The notes under the pieces were generated by a model that searched no databases, was not told where the DNA came from, and saw nothing but the letters and a program-made list of their open reading frames with translations. Both the position numbers and the translations under genes were made by a program. Shown piece after piece: positions 34,391-46,812 of a DNA stretch of 64,000 nt; position 1 is the first letter of the stretch; each line of letters begins with the position of its first letter. Origin of the DNA: Jackrogersella multiformis (lineage: Eukaryota > Ascomycota > Sordariomycetes > Xylariales > Hypoxylaceae). The DNA lies in assembly GCA_902806575.1 (NCBI GenBank), contig CADCXD010000011.1, positions 1,922,001 through 1,986,000 of the forward strand, written 5' to 3'.

Positions 34391-37300
34391 ATGTCTCGCT
34401 ACCAACTAACACCTATACAGACGGCTGCTCTTGGCCATCTCCGTAGGGATTATGTGCTGAATCCTATTACGGCTCTGGCTTTTTACACGTCGGCTGATGG
34501 GCAGCAATACCTCTTAGCGGCAGAAGACACAGACATCAAAATCTATCATGTCCGGACCTCTCGCCTGTGCGGCCAGTTGTCCGTATTCAGGGCCCAGTCT
34601 ATTCATGGAATCGCTGTGCCCCCGGTGGGTGTATCTCAACAACCCGGTTTGATACTTATCTGGGGTGGACACTCTGTCAAGGTTTTACCTGGAGATAACA
34701 TCGAGCGTCTTATCTCGGGCCACAATACCCAGCAGAGCCTAACGAGGGGCGACGTCGAGGCTAGGGCCCCTGATTGGATTTTCGATGGGAGGGTCTCGCC
34801 CTTCGGAGACGAGCGCATTGTCCTGCTTACTGCCCACAACGAAGTTATCCAGGCCCATGTAGACCCAGGCCGTGGCTCTCTCATCTTCGACAAGATCCAG
34901 TCCCCTTCGAAGCCCATTCTGTATTCGGGCAACTTCTTTTGGGTGTCGAAGGAATGCGTCCTCGTAGCCGCTGGTACGGTTTTCGGCGAGATCCTCGTCT
35001 GGAAATGCCACCTTGGTAAATCGAAACATGAGAAGAGCTGTGAAGTCCTCTTCGTCTTCGCCGGCCACGAAGGTTCCATATTCGGGGTCCACATTTCTCC
35101 TGAGATCCGGACATCAACGGGAGAGACGCTGAGACTACTGGCTAGTTGTAGCGATGATAGGACAATCCGTGTCTGGGATATTACTGAAAGGTGTGAAGAG
35201 CCCAGACAACAAAGGTATAATGGGTATGACAATCATATATCAGACGCACGGGAGACCGGATTCGGCAACAATGTAGAAGTTACGACTTACGATGACCATT
35301 CTGCAAGATGCTTGGCCACGGTCATGGGTCACGCGTCAAGGATATGGCAGGTCGAATTTCCGCAGGACCAGTCATCATTACAGACCTCTAATACCGTTGA
35401 ACTTTACTCCTTTGGCGAAGATGCTACGGCCCAGAAATGTAATCTCTCCGTAGATTTGCAGCCCCCCAGTCGCGATGCTTCTGGTATTTCCCCCGCAAAG
35501 CCTAGTGCCAAACTGACGCACCAGTCAACTTTCGCAAATCATAGTGGGAAGCATATTTGGTCTCACTCTATGACATCTCAGGGTGATGGTCTTCTCGTTG
35601 CAACTGGTGGCTCTGATGGGAAAATTGTTCTGATAGGAGCTGGCATAAGGCACCTTTCATCGAGCATGGTAGACGATGGGGATCAGACGGAATCTATTAA
35701 CCAGATACCACACCAGAGAAAAGCTGACGTATGGTCGCTTGTAGAAGTGTTACGATCTTCTCAGCTCAATGATACACTTCAGGAAAGGCCCAACAAAGCT
35801 TCCAGTAGTCTGGCCTCACCGCCACAGAGTAACAACCCAAAAAACGCTAAGGAGGCATTCAACCGATATACATTTTTCTCTGACAAGAGGTTGCTTGCTG
35901 CCACTAATTCAGGTCGGATATTCGTTGGCACCTTTGAGAATGAACTCACGTGGACAGAGCTAACACTCCCTGATGAAATTGGTCAGATAGCGTTCTCTCA
36001 TGCTTTCCCCGGAGCATCAACAGCGAGTCTGATGGCTCTCATTGGTACAAGTAATGGCAATATATTTAGCTATAATGAATTGGGGAGTCGATCCCTCCAA
36101 CTATTAACCAAGGTAGATGGGAAGGTTGCGGATATCTTCTACCTATCTGATGCCCAAATATCATCTAGTAGCAATTACTTGCAGTTTCTCGTTACCATCC
36201 TACGCTGCACTAATGCTGCCATCGTACAATTTGACCCTGGTACTTCGACAACAAGACAAATTGAAGTAGCCTTGGGACCGGGTTTCATGGTTACAGCTGC
36301 AGCCTTCACCCAGGGGTATCTCGTCCTTGGATCGAGAAAAGGTACTATAACGGTTCTCAACCAGGGGGAAGACGGTAAATACTCTTCTAGCTTTACCATC
36401 GAGGTACATAGAGACGAAGCAATCACCTCAATACTCCCTCTCCGGACTCGGGATGACCAACCATACAGCTACATTTTGAGCACGTGTCGCGATGGCAAAT
36501 ACAGGATCCACGAAATCAGAACAACGGCCAGCCGGCCTGGTGCCGAGCTAATTCACGAGATATTACCACCATTTGTATCTTCTGTCGAGGGAGCTTGGTT
36601 CTCCAATAACAGCGATGGAACCAATGACCTTATGCTTTGCGGTTTTCGGAGCAAGAACTTCGTGGTCTGGAACGAGACTCGGCGTCACGAGGTCGCTACG
36701 GTGGATTGCGGAGGATCTTCCCGGAGCTACGCCTGGGCTGCCCTTAAAAACCAGCCCGACGGATTTCGATTCGTGTTCACGAAGGCGGGGCAGATGCACA
36801 TTTTCTCGCAGACGCTCGCACCTCACAAGACAATTAAGACAGGGGGGCACGGTCGTGAGATTAAGGCGGTGAGCCCATCGTCTGGGCGTTACATCGCTAC
36901 AGCGGCTGAGGACACCGTGATACGGATATGGGAATACGATAACGGCGAGAGCGAGGACCCGCGGCTTCACTGCGTCGCGGCGCTAGAGAGACACGCTACT
37001 GGCATCCAAGCTCTGAAATGGTACAAGGACGAGTACCTCTTCAGCAGCGGCGGCAACGAGGAATTCTTCGTGTGGAAGCTCAGCCGGCTCGAGAGCGCCG
37101 ATTTTAGCGGGCTCGCCGTCGTGTGCGAGGCTGTCTTCCCCGACCTATCTGAAGTGGGCGACGCGCGCATCACCGATTTTGACGTGACCTGCACGGCGAG
37201 CGACGGCGACGGCGCGCGCGAATTCTCCATCTCCATGGCGTTGTCGAACTCGACATTGCAGACGTACGCTTACACCCGGAAAGCCGGGTTCCGCCTGCTG

Positions 37301-38008
37301 AGAAGGTGGACGTATACCGGGGCGTGCCTCACGCAAGTTCGACACCTAGGCCAACACCACGTCCTGGCCGCGGCGACGGACGGGCATCTAGCTATCTACG
37401 CTAACACGGACCTAGGGGTAAACGCAAACTCCGAAAGCTCCGCAGGTGCTACCCCTATACCTATACCTATTACCACGAAACTGCACCAGAACACCGTCAA
37501 GTCCCTCGACGTGAGCCAAGTGGCCACCGCCGCCGACGGGACTCCGTCCGAATTCCTCGTCACCACGGGCGGCGACGACAACGCGCTCGGCGTCACCCAC
37601 ATCTGCATCCCCCCTGCCACTCCTCCCTTCCCTGCAGCCGGCCGAGACGCAGCAGAAGTCACCATCAAAACCAAATCCCTAATCCGCTCCGCGCACGCCG
37701 CGGCAATCACCGGCGTGGCTATCGCCCGCCTGCGCATAGCGGGGGAAGATGATGTGGATAAGGACAAGGACACCGCGATCGTCGTCACGGGAAGCAACGA
37801 CCAGCGCGTCAGGGTGTGGCGGCTGGACGGCTGGAGGGGGAAGTTGAAGGCCGGGCTGCTAGAGGACCGGTACAGCGCCGTTGCTGATGCCGGGGACTTG
37901 GCGGTTTTTGGCCATGGGGAGCGCGGGAGAAAGAAGGTCATTGTTGTCGGCGTCGGTGTTGAGGTCTGGGACTTGGACTTGGACTTGGACTTGGACTTGA
38001 GGGTTTGA
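34391..38008 (+). CDS. WD40-repeat protein, WDR6/Trm734 family, 1205 aa
   Basis: WDR6/Trm734 partners Trm7/FTSJ1 to 2'-O-methylate position 34 in the tRNA anticodon loop (in yeast it is also linked to endosomal recycling). The protein is a chain of WD40 blades. The N-terminal blades are typical of the family (ITALAFYTSADGQQYLLAAEDTDIKIYHV, with the GGHSVKVL strand). Clear GH-WD pairs include GHEGSIFGVHISPE...LASCSDDRTIRVWDI, GHASRIWQVEF, GHGREIKAVSP...AAEDTVIRIWEY and VVTGSNDQRVRVWRL. The start is uncertain. ATG 34391 opens a 15-residue lead. Alternatively ATG 34275-34295 (MTLMSLE) splices via GTAGGT and an ACTAAC branch site to CAG|ACG at 34421 in the same phase; that intron has a very good 3' end. 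The C-terminus is a DLDLDL tail from a hexamer repeat. It converges on the histidine kinase gene. Confidence 0.9.
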   Translation: MSRYQLTPIQTAALGHLRRDYVLNPITALAFYTSADGQQYLLAAEDTDIKIYHVRTSRLCGQLSVFRAQSIHGIAVPPVGVSQQPGLILIWGGHSVKVLPGDNIERLISGHNTQQSLTRGDVEARAPDWIFDGRVSPFGDERIVLLTAHNEVIQAHVDPGRGSLIFDKIQSPSKPILYSGNFFWVSKECVLVAAGTVFGEILVWKCHLGKSKHEKSCEVLFVFAGHEGSIFGVHISPEIRTSTGETLRLLASCSDDRTIRVWDITERCEEPRQQRYNGYDNHISDARETGFGNNVEVTTYDDHSARCLATVMGHASRIWQVEFPQDQSSLQTSNTVELYSFGEDATAQKCNLSVDLQPPSRDASGISPAKPSAKLTHQSTFANHSGKHIWSHSMTSQGDGLLVATGGSDGKIVLIGAGIRHLSSSMVDDGDQTESINQIPHQRKADVWSLVEVLRSSQLNDTLQERPNKASSSLASPPQSNNPKNAKEAFNRYTFFSDKRLLAATNSGRIFVGTFENELTWTELTLPDEIGQIAFSHAFPGASTASLMALIGTSNGNIFSYNELGSRSLQLLTKVDGKVADIFYLSDAQISSSSNYLQFLVTILRCTNAAIVQFDPGTSTTRQIEVALGPGFMVTAAAFTQGYLVLGSRKGTITVLNQGEDGKYSSSFTIEVHRDEAITSILPLRTRDDQPYSYILSTCRDGKYRIHEIRTTASRPGAELIHEILPPFVSSVEGAWFSNNSDGTNDLMLCGFRSKNFVVWNETRRHEVATVDCGGSSRSYAWAALKNQPDGFRFVFTKAGQMHIFSQTLAPHKTIKTGGHGREIKAVSPSSGRYIATAAEDTVIRIWEYDNGESEDPRLHCVAALERHATGIQALKWYKDEYLFSSGGNEEFFVWKLSRLESADFSGLAVVCEAVFPDLSEVGDARITDFDVTCTASDGDGAREFSISMALSNSTLQTYAYTRKAGFRLLRRWTYTGACLTQVRHLGQHHVLAAATDGHLAIYANTDLGVNANSESSAGATPIPIPITTKLHQNTVKSLDVSQVATAADGTPSEFLVTTGGDDNALGVTHICIPPATPPFPAAGRDAAEVTIKTKSLIRSAHAAAITGVAIARLRIAGEDDVDKDKDTAIVVTGSNDQRVRVWRLDGWRGKLKAGLLEDRYSAVADAGDLAVFGHGERGRKKVIVVGVGVEVWDLDLDLDLDLRV
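37969..37999 (+). repeat. GGACTT hexamer repeat coding for a DL tail
   Basis: Five near-perfect GGACTT units lie at the very end of the WDR6 coding region. They encode alternating Asp-Leu up to the terminal Arg-Val. Copy number is probably variable between strains. Confidence 0.85.
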
Positions 38009-39210
38009 GGGGGAGGAGGAAAGGGTAAAGGGGGCCTTTTCGTCTAAGGGAAGAAAAGAAAAGACAAGAGAAGAGAAGAAGAGAGGAACGAAAAGGGAAA
38101 GACGTGAAAAGGGGTTAGGTCGGCAGCAGGTTACAAAGTATACAAGATTATAACATTCGGATTCGTACCCGTGTTTGTGTTGCCCGTATCATACTTTTCC
38201 TTAATGACGCAGAGAGCAAGCTGTTTCCCTTAACACCAGGTAAGGTCGATATAACCTGGCACCGTCCTCGGAAATTCATCACTCCTGACCTGGTTTCAAT
38301 GCCCTATGTGCCATCTCGACACTGCTAAAGCCATAAAGCGCTATGCAAGGAATGGCCTTGAACAAGATGGATAAGATCTGATTTGATCTGATATGTTTAG
38401 GTACCTATTAATACTCATCATCATATCACGTCAACCCAATTCAACAGCCAAGTCAATAAATTTTCATGGTCAGATTCTGATTTAGATTACTACATGTTGT
38501 ATGCATGGGCAGGCGGGTTCCAAGGATATATGGGGGGATATATGTTATGCATGTATATGGTCAAACAAACATCACTTCATATGCCAAATGCCGTCTTCGT
38601 TCACGTTCTCGTCTCGTCACCACCAGCACCGACACCATGCCACTGGGCCGTGCTGTGTTGCCGTAACCAACCGAACGACCAACTACCTGGTCACCTTTCC
38701 GAACCTTGTATACGTGAAAACCCCCCCAAAAGCAGAACTGGTAAGCCGGCAGAGGCGCAGCAGTTAAACGATCCGTACCGAGCCGAAACGTTGATTAGTT
38801 CGTATATACGTGATGTGATTTGTGCATGTCTTCTCAGATTGCTCCAGATTCGCCGATGAACTCCCTCTGAATGATAAGGTCTATATATGAATAAATTTCC
38901 CCTGCCCGAACTTGCTACGTCGCGAGGGACATAGATGGTAACGATGTATAGAAAAATAGGAAGAAAAAAGTGCAACCTCGACCTCCTGTAACCTTTTTGA
39001 TGATCTGCCCAGGTTGTAAAGCCTGCCACCCAACACCTCATGGGGAGCCAAACGCCTTGCATGATAAAACGTGAAGTGCGAATTTCGAGCTAGTTATGGT
39101 TACGGACGAGAGTAATCATGAAAGCCCGTGAATTTAGTGTTCTTGTGTTATTATAAATGTTGTAAGATGCTGCTGCTTGATTTAGATACCTAGGTAGGTA
39201 TGGTTCTTGT
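38009..39210. other. Intergenic between convergent WDR6 and histidine kinase genes
   Basis: Two 3' flanks. A purine-rich stretch (38010-38110) follows WDR6. The open frame around 38494-38859 has no ATG start and no motif. One TACCTAGGTAGGTA copy lies near 39187. No gene is supported. Confidence 0.5.
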
Positions 39211-42200
39211 CTATGCCGTCGTCACTTCGTCGTATGGCGTGTGCAGAATGACTAGCTGCTCTATTCTCGGTATGAGCTCCGGCATGCGAAATGGTTTAGA
39301 GATGACATCGTCCTAGACAGCTAGTTAGCATTCTTATTAATAAAAAAAGTGCAATCGTGGACACATACAACCCCTGCGGCCTTGGCGTTCTCAATCTGTT
39401 CTGGCCGTGCGTACGCCGTGACGGCAATGATGGGGATGTGGCTAACGATCGTTCCATTTCTTTCGAGCTCCCGAATTTTACGAGCGCATGTCATGCCATC
39501 CATTACTGGCATTTCGAGATCCATTAATATGACCGAAATATCATCACCGGAGTTTTCCTTTCCGGTCCAGTATCGCGACTGCTGTAATACCTCTAGAGCT
39601 TCACCTCCGTGATTGGCCACCTTGGTGTTATTTCCAATATTGCGAAGTGACCTCTGAAGCACCTTCTGATTCACAAGGTTGTCCTCGACGATCAGAACGT
39701 CGAACAAACGCCTGCCATCTTCCGAAAATCGCGGCGCGGAAGCAATGCTCTGGGTCGAGCGAGTCAGCATATCGTAAGGAGCGATTTTTGGATGTCGTGT
39801 CTCGATAGTCGTCGAGGATCCTGGGGCACGTGTGAGAGGAGGAGCAGATGGCACAGAATGCGCATCGGCTGCTGGTCTGTCCGTTTTCCTACTCTGTATG
39901 TAGAAAGAGAATGTGCTTCCAACGCCCTTCTGAGAAGTTACACCGATTTGGCCCCCTTGTAACTCGGTCAGAATCCTGGAGATGAAGAGGCCCAAGCCCG
40001 ACCCGCCGTATTGAACATGAGTTCTGGGAGTGGCTTGAGAGAATCGCTGGAAAAGAAGTTTCTTCTCATGTTCATCCAAGCCTCTACCAGTGTCTTGAAC
40101 AGAGAAATGAAGATTGATCTTCTGCCCATTACCCCAGTCAGCATGATCGGTGAGGTTGCCTTTGTCGCTACGGTCGCTAGGAAAATATTCAATGCCGGAG
40201 TCAGTCGTCCCTGATACCTTACTAGAAGCGTCGAGTATCACTACAATCGATCGGTTTTGGCGAGACTGTGTAAACTTGATAGCGTTAGTCATCAGATTAA
40301 TTAGGACCTGCAAGAGCCGTGAAGGATCAAGCTTAACCCAATCGATACCCATATCAAGATACCGATTCTTGACTTGGAACTTCATCTCGATTCCGTTCGT
40401 GCTTAGTTCGCTCTCAAACATCTTTAGGACGCGTTGTACAACAGCCAACGGCTGTACATCGACGGGAGTCACGAGCAGGAGCTGCGAATCCAATTTAGAA
40501 AGCGTCAGGATGTCGTCGACTATCCGCTTTTGGTGGCTCGCACAGAGCGTTATGGTGTTCGCGGCTTCAATGCAACCCTCCACTGCGAGCCTCAGATTCT
40601 CACTGTGCTCGCCAGCCTCTGACGGCTTGAGATTTGCCAAACTTCCGGCGATTTCATCCGCGCATTGGAGGATTGCACTAAGGGGATTACGCATCTCGTG
40701 ACTCGTGATGTCGATGAAATTCTCCTGCTGCCGCTTGAGCTCAACCGCTTCCTCCCGTCGCTGCATCTGAAACTGCTCAGCCAATTTCTGCTGCGAAATG
40801 TTTGTAACACATCCGAAAATTCCTTTAATGCCACCATTGACATCTTTCTCCGGGTACGCGCTCATCAGGACCCAGGTGTCTATCACGCTCTTCCCCTCAT
40901 GGCGGGAGCATTTGAATCTGAACTCCTGGGTGATAGCTACCTTGTCCGTAAGCAGGCGATTCCATATCGATTCTAGAGCGGGTCGGTCCTCTTCCTTAAC
41001 ACTATCCATCCAGCTGTTTACGCTCTGTGACCTGTTGTGTCTTGATATATCCCACCACATGTCGTTGCAGTAGGTAATGTGGCCTAGGTGGTTAGCGATG
41101 AACATCCCTACGGGAGCGAATTCAGCCATTCTCGTAAACTTCAACTCGCTTTCTTGGACCTCCTGCGTCCTCAAGTGTAGCTGTTTTGTCAACTCCTGAC
41201 GGTCTGCGGCGGCCATCTGGGCTGCCCTCTGACCACGACGTATCTCTTCTTCGAACAATACGACAGACGCTAGCGAGGTTGCGAGTTGTCGAGAGAGTAG
41301 GTTGATAAAGAGCTGGTAGTCGTCGTCGTACGGCCGCCTAGGGTTAACACCCATTACGATGAAGCCTACTACGCTCTCGCTACCGGTAGTCGGGTGAACG
41401 GGGAATATGACAATGGATTTGCATGCGTCGCCGGGACCCCTCCAAGCTAATCCATCCATAAGGCCTTCAGGGAGCGTCCCCTCCTTTGCGGACAGGATTA
41501 CGGGTTGGCCCGCGTTTGACATAGATTCCCGCATGTATGGAGCAAACCCTTCGTTGCTTGTCCTTAGGTTGAGGGATTCAATTAACAGACGATGGCCTTG
41601 AGGCACTCCGAGAGAAGCCTCGAGCATCAACTGAGGGGGGTTTACCCAGCTCCCCGAGTGCATAGATGATCCGTCGCTGTCCGACTCCTCAACGACTGAA
41701 TAGACAAGGTTGAATGGCACATCGTCTTCGTTGTAATCTAGACCCCTATTGACCTGACTCCAGAAACTCTTGACATCACGGGCTAGAGCAGTCATTTCTC
41801 CCACTTCGCGTAGTGTTAACATTCTTCTCTCGGCGATCTTCCGCCGAGTATTCTCGAAGGCAGGGTTGAATAGACCGACAACCGAGCCGTCACTACCAAC
41901 AAGCGGCACAATCGACCAAGAAAAGAAAGTTTCCTCATCGAAGCCGTTGCGTTGCACAATGAGGCGGTCGTCATTTTTCATGGTCGCTTGGCCGGATTCC
42001 CAAGCACGTTCTAGGACGGGTTGCAACTCAGGCCAGATCTCGCCCCAAGCCTCCATATAGCTCTGGCCCATTAGTTTGGGATGCTTCGCACCGGCCAAAG
42101 CAACATAGGCTTCGTTGTATATGGTAATGAATTCTGGACCCCAATACAATGCCACGGGATTAGGACTACCCATAACTAGATTCGCCATCTGTCGGAGTTC

Positions 42201-43745
42201 TAATGACCAATTCTCGATTGGCCCAAGCGCTGTTGACGCCCAATCTATCGATCGAGCGAACTGTATGTGCTCCGGAAGGTCTTCTGTAACAGGTAGCCGA
42301 GTCCAGTCGAAGGAAGGCTGCAATTCAGCTGTCGGAATGACCTCCGGCGTCATAGCACCATCATGCTGCGATAACATGTTAGTTCCGCCATCGCTACTCA
42401 TATCCTGCTGAACCTGATATCCAGTCTCACTAGGATTAGCATTTCCAAAGTAGTCTCGATCAGGTAGAATGATATCACTAGGTGTTTTAGCTTGAGGCGT
42501 CGGATCCCGAGCTCGCGAATCAACACTGGCTTCCCGGTCTAATAAAGGATCGGGAGATGTCCGCGCAATCGAAGCAGCGCTTGTATTTGCACTGACGAAC
42601 CGGTATCGATTCCTGATAGTCGAACATGTCCAATTATACCCACCATAGTGAAATGAGGGAAGGAAAACATCAAGCCCATCAGGACTGAGACCACCCGTTT
42701 TAACCCACGCCTTGAAGGCGAGAAAGTCGTCCCGCGTTTCCGGACTGTCCCGAAACTCTTCCGAGAGTAAGTGACGAATCGGATCGGAAACTTGAAGGGC
42801 CGGGTTTATATAAAGCAGAACGAGAGGTTCGGGGCTGCCGCCGACCGAGTTCAAGCCGTCGGCAATGAAAGTTGGCCTATCGTCGCGATCTAATAACTCA
42901 AGGACACCAATGCCCTGTAATGTTTGCAATCCTGGAGTACCAGTCACCGATTCGGGACTTCGCGCACGATTCCCGGCATCGATCGAAGACCAGCTACCCG
43001 GTGTACCAGAGGACCTGCCCGGACTCGCAGCGCTTACAGTGCCCCGAGCGAGCTTCAGAGTCGTCACCTCCGTACCATCCCGTACACTCCTCAACATGGT
43101 TGCTGCTTCGGATCCAGAAAAACTTGGGGGTCTGGTGATCAGTGGCCGATGCTTGTGGGAGAAGAATAAGGGCGAGGTAAGACCATCGGCAAGCTTCGAG
43201 GGGAACGCGGGTCTGGCGAAGGGACCGAGATCGATTTTGCGGGGTGGCGTCAGTCGAGCGCGCGGCCGCTTCAAGGCACGTCGACAAAGCTGTTGGTCGT
43301 CGGGTTCGTTATCTGACAACCTCTTCCCTTTCCCTTGTGTCGATATGGTGCAGTGCGACTGTTGCACTGCAGCGTTATTTGCCCAGTTTGCCCTATTAAC
43401 CCACGGCCTCGTACTTAACTCGTTCGGCGAGGGTACGGCTGGGTCCCCGGCGATCGACTGCTGATTTGGGGTTGTCGCGGGAGTTAAACCATAGTGTCCA
43501 ATCTCCGTCGAATACTCCTCTAGAATACGATTTACAGGGCCAGCGGCGGAGTCATTGGCGAGCGTATAATGATGTTGCCGCACCGCTCGTGCGAAGGGCC
43601 TCGAGGCACGGGAAGCAGCGGCGGTGGCGACGGCGGCGGGCGGAGTTGAATCGGAGCTGGCGGAGTTCTCTTCTAGGACAAATGTCGGATGGTTGCCCGG
43701 GATGGTTGGGAGATTAGGCTTGTCTGAGTTACTTTGTAAAGTCAT
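39211..43745 (-). CDS. Multi-PAS hybrid histidine kinase, 1492 aa, two exons
   Basis: A fungal hybrid sensor kinase that autophosphorylates on His and passes phosphate to its own receiver, feeding the Ypd1-Ssk1/Skn7 phosphorelay. Exons are 39369-43745 and 39211-39312. The intron starts GTATGT, has a TGCTAACTAG branch site and ends GTCTAG. Splicing joins AKAAGV to DDVISKPFRMPEL, restoring the receiver's conserved Lys-Pro. Domains: disordered N-terminus (1-300); a PAS-like sensor at about 500 (DWASTALGPIENW, WGPEFITIYNEAY); a GAF-like region (about 640-830); a second PAS at about 865 (EFAPVGMFIANHLGHITYCN); the H-box SHEMRNPLSAI with His near 1015; the N-box LMTNAIKF; DTGRGL and GGSGLGLF ATP-lid motifs; and a receiver from about 1347 (LIVEDNLVNQ) with the phospho-Asp in LMDLEMPVMDG near 1407. 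No membrane segment is seen, so a cytosolic sensor is likely. I do not assign a group. Confidence 0.94.
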
Positions 43746-44063
43746 GAAGAAGGAATATTTCCTCTTGAGAACGACGGGATGCCGGGACCAATATCAAGTT
43801 CCTTACTCGAGAATAATCCCGAATTACCTACTAGCAACAATTGGGGAGCGGAGAAGCGTTGGGCCGTGGCCATTGATAGCGTAGGCCCGAAGACGAGAAA
43901 GACGAGGAAAGTGGCGAGACGAGTATGGGATGTGGATACGAATAATCAAGCTGGAGGACCTCATACAGCACTAAGTAACCTTCGAACTTTCCAAAACCAG
44001 GCGTTCCCAGACCCAAAGGCTTAAGGTCAATACGAATAGTTCCCCGTTCCGAGCTCCTATTCC

Positions 44064-44085
44064 CTCTCTCTCTCTCTCTCTCTCT
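44064..44085. repeat. CT microsatellite with adjacent ACTC units
   Basis: Eleven CT units are followed within 6 bp by ACTCACTCACTC. It lies about 320 bp upstream of the histidine kinase ATG, so it may fall in the 5' UTR or promoter (a pyrimidine tract read on +, GA-rich on the coding strand). Confidence 0.85.
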
Positions 44086-46645
44086 ATGACACTCACTCAC
44101 TCACTCTCTCTCTACCTGGCTAGAAGTGCTTAGGATATTACCCTCCGCAAAGCTACTATGCAGTTGCGATCAAGAATGACGAAGAGGGAGAAGGGATGGG
44201 TAGAAAAAGAACTGAGGAAAAACGGTAGTAGATAGATAGAAGAAGGGCAGACGTTTCAGCGAGTATAAAGTCCAGCCTACCTAGGCACTGCAGGAGGTCT
44301 AGACTTGAGGTAGGACTTGGGACAGGCGGGTGGTTTAGGTAGCTGGCCGGCTTGAGAAGAGCCTACGCAATGCACTAACTGCACATGCACTGATACTGAT
44401 ATAGATGGGATCTATCGACAGGGTTCTAATGGATGAGGATGGAAGTGGATTATTAGAGTGGCCTGAGTGGGATGGTATTTGCTTAGGTAATGGGTAATAA
44501 GTAATAAGACGAATTATTCGTATGAGCCAAATCTAAGAGAGTCAATAGAGTAGAGTAGAGTAGTAGTGAGAAGGTGATAGTAGAAGTAGTAGTGGCAGAA
44601 GTATTATTAGCAGTACTGATGTTGTATGAGGTATGGATGTACGAAAGTAGGTGGTGATTTCGATAGTGAGTACCGGTAGCCAATATGTACCTAGGTAGTG
44701 ATCAGTATTAGGAAAAGTATTAGGAAAGGTATTAGGAGGGTAGTAGTGCAATGTCTAATGTGCGAGTATGCAATTGCCCTCTATGAGGTACCTAGGTAGT
44801 GTGCGCAGACTTCGGTTTCCCAAGTATTTTTTTCTACTTAAATTTTTTCGAAGGGAGGTTTAAGTTTTGTTGTAGGTTACTTCTCACAAACTTACAAGGT
44901 TCGAGGTAAAACATTCGCGTGGGAGAAGTACCGTCGAATCCAGATCCGAAAGAAATTGGGATTACAAGGGTCTAACTGATTTTCACGTTCCAGACCCTTC
45001 AGTAGACTTTGCAACTCCAGCAGTTCGGGTATCGGTTTGGGGAAAGTATCACTGACGATCTCCATACAAGACAGGGGGTTGGAGCTTGTTGATCACTTAA
45101 ACCTAACTAGGCACGCAACCACTCAGAATTCCGTGCAGCGCAGCGCAGCGCAGGTTGACTTGTGGCCAGACAGCCGTAGTACCGTCGCTGTATTATTTCG
45201 TACATGTTTAATCTATTTTATTCGGGACAAGATCACCATAAAGTAATAAGGCAGATAAATATAAAGTACTCTGTTTTATTTATTCATAAGAAGTTTTGAT
45301 GTACGCAAGTACATAATAAGATGTAAGAATATTAAGAATATTATTAAGTATTAAAAGCTAGGATTACTAATCTAACCTATTATGTAAGGACCTAGTAACC
45401 TCGAAAGTATAAATATTAAGTTTATAATATTTACATGGATCTGCTTTGCAATCAAGGAAGGCTAACTCTTTAGTCGATACTTACAAAATTAACATATCTT
45501 AGCACCAAGGAGTCGCCCTATAAAACTGCTTCCACCGACATTCGAATTCGACGTCGCACCTAGTAACCAGAACCTAGCAGCCGAACCGAGGCTAGAACTT
45601 CTAGGCACCACAAACTCTTACATGATGTGTTACACTATTTTATTTCTCGGTAACACAACCTTAAGTAACCAAACTACCTACCTAGGTACTTAAGCAACTT
45701 ACTTTCATATGGGTAGGTATATTCATATATATATACTTACCTACCTACTATTCATACACTACCTAAGTAGGTAGGTAGGTAGGTATGGATATAAGTATGT
45801 GGCACATCCACACGTAAGACAGTAGGTAGAAAAGATGAATGAGCGAACGAGCACCTACAGGAATATGTATTACCCGACTATACCTTGGTGGTGAGTAATA
45901 CATACTTAGCATATGACAACCAACACCTTTGCCTACCTAATGTATACTTTTAAGTAGGTGGGTGGTCACGATACTAGCCGGTGCTAGTACCGAGTCATGA
46001 ATATATCCTTATAGTTTAGCAAGGAAGTAAAATGACTTGGGTCAATTCAGTAATAGTGTAAGCCAGATCCTCGATTCCCGCGGTGGACATGGAAGGACTA
46101 AATCGTGCTAAGTGTTCCAAGTCTTTAAGGTCTTTGCAAGCCCTCCCACTATACTATGCTGGGCTAGATTACCAGTCGCTTTGACAGTATTATGTAGAAT
46201 AATCCATTAATAATCTACGGCTGCGGCCGGGAATTTTATTCCCATACTATTCCCGTATTTCTTTAAGCGCGACCTAGCTTAGCCGTTAATGTCCGCTCAC
46301 CTTATCGCAGATCTAGGCCGAAGCTGTAGCGAAAGTCCCATGGTAAGATCGATCTTAGTCATATTCCTGTCCCATAAACCAGTACCATAAACATTGCATA
46401 GCAGAAACTCGAAAGGAATCTACCTGTGTATTGAGATGTCGTTTTATTTATTCTTATTTCTGTCTTTATATTGCGTGCTTACTTCTGTGCTTATTTTAAG
46501 CTAGGCACCTACTGAAGTACCTACCTAGGTACTTAAAGTAGTGAGTTTTTAACCTCTGCTATATGAGTGTTCGCATAACCTTAACACCTCGCTCGATACC
46601 TTATTATTAAGGTATTATACATCTTCAGCTTCCATATACTTATTT

Positions 46646-46812
46646 TACCTACCTACCTAGGTGTACCAGGTACCTAGTGTAGGTAAGATCCATGATATTT
46701 AAAACCTCAAGTACTCCACATGTAACTATCCGTACCTACTTTAACCCACTCTCTTAACTTTCATAGGTCAACCTAATGCATAAAGCGCTAGGTACCTGGG
46801 TAGGTACCTCCC
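46646..46812. repeat. TACCTAGGTA motif clusters
   Basis: Two clusters of palindromic copies (46646-46685 and 46788-46808) about 100 bp apart in AT-rich intergenic DNA. Confidence 0.65.
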
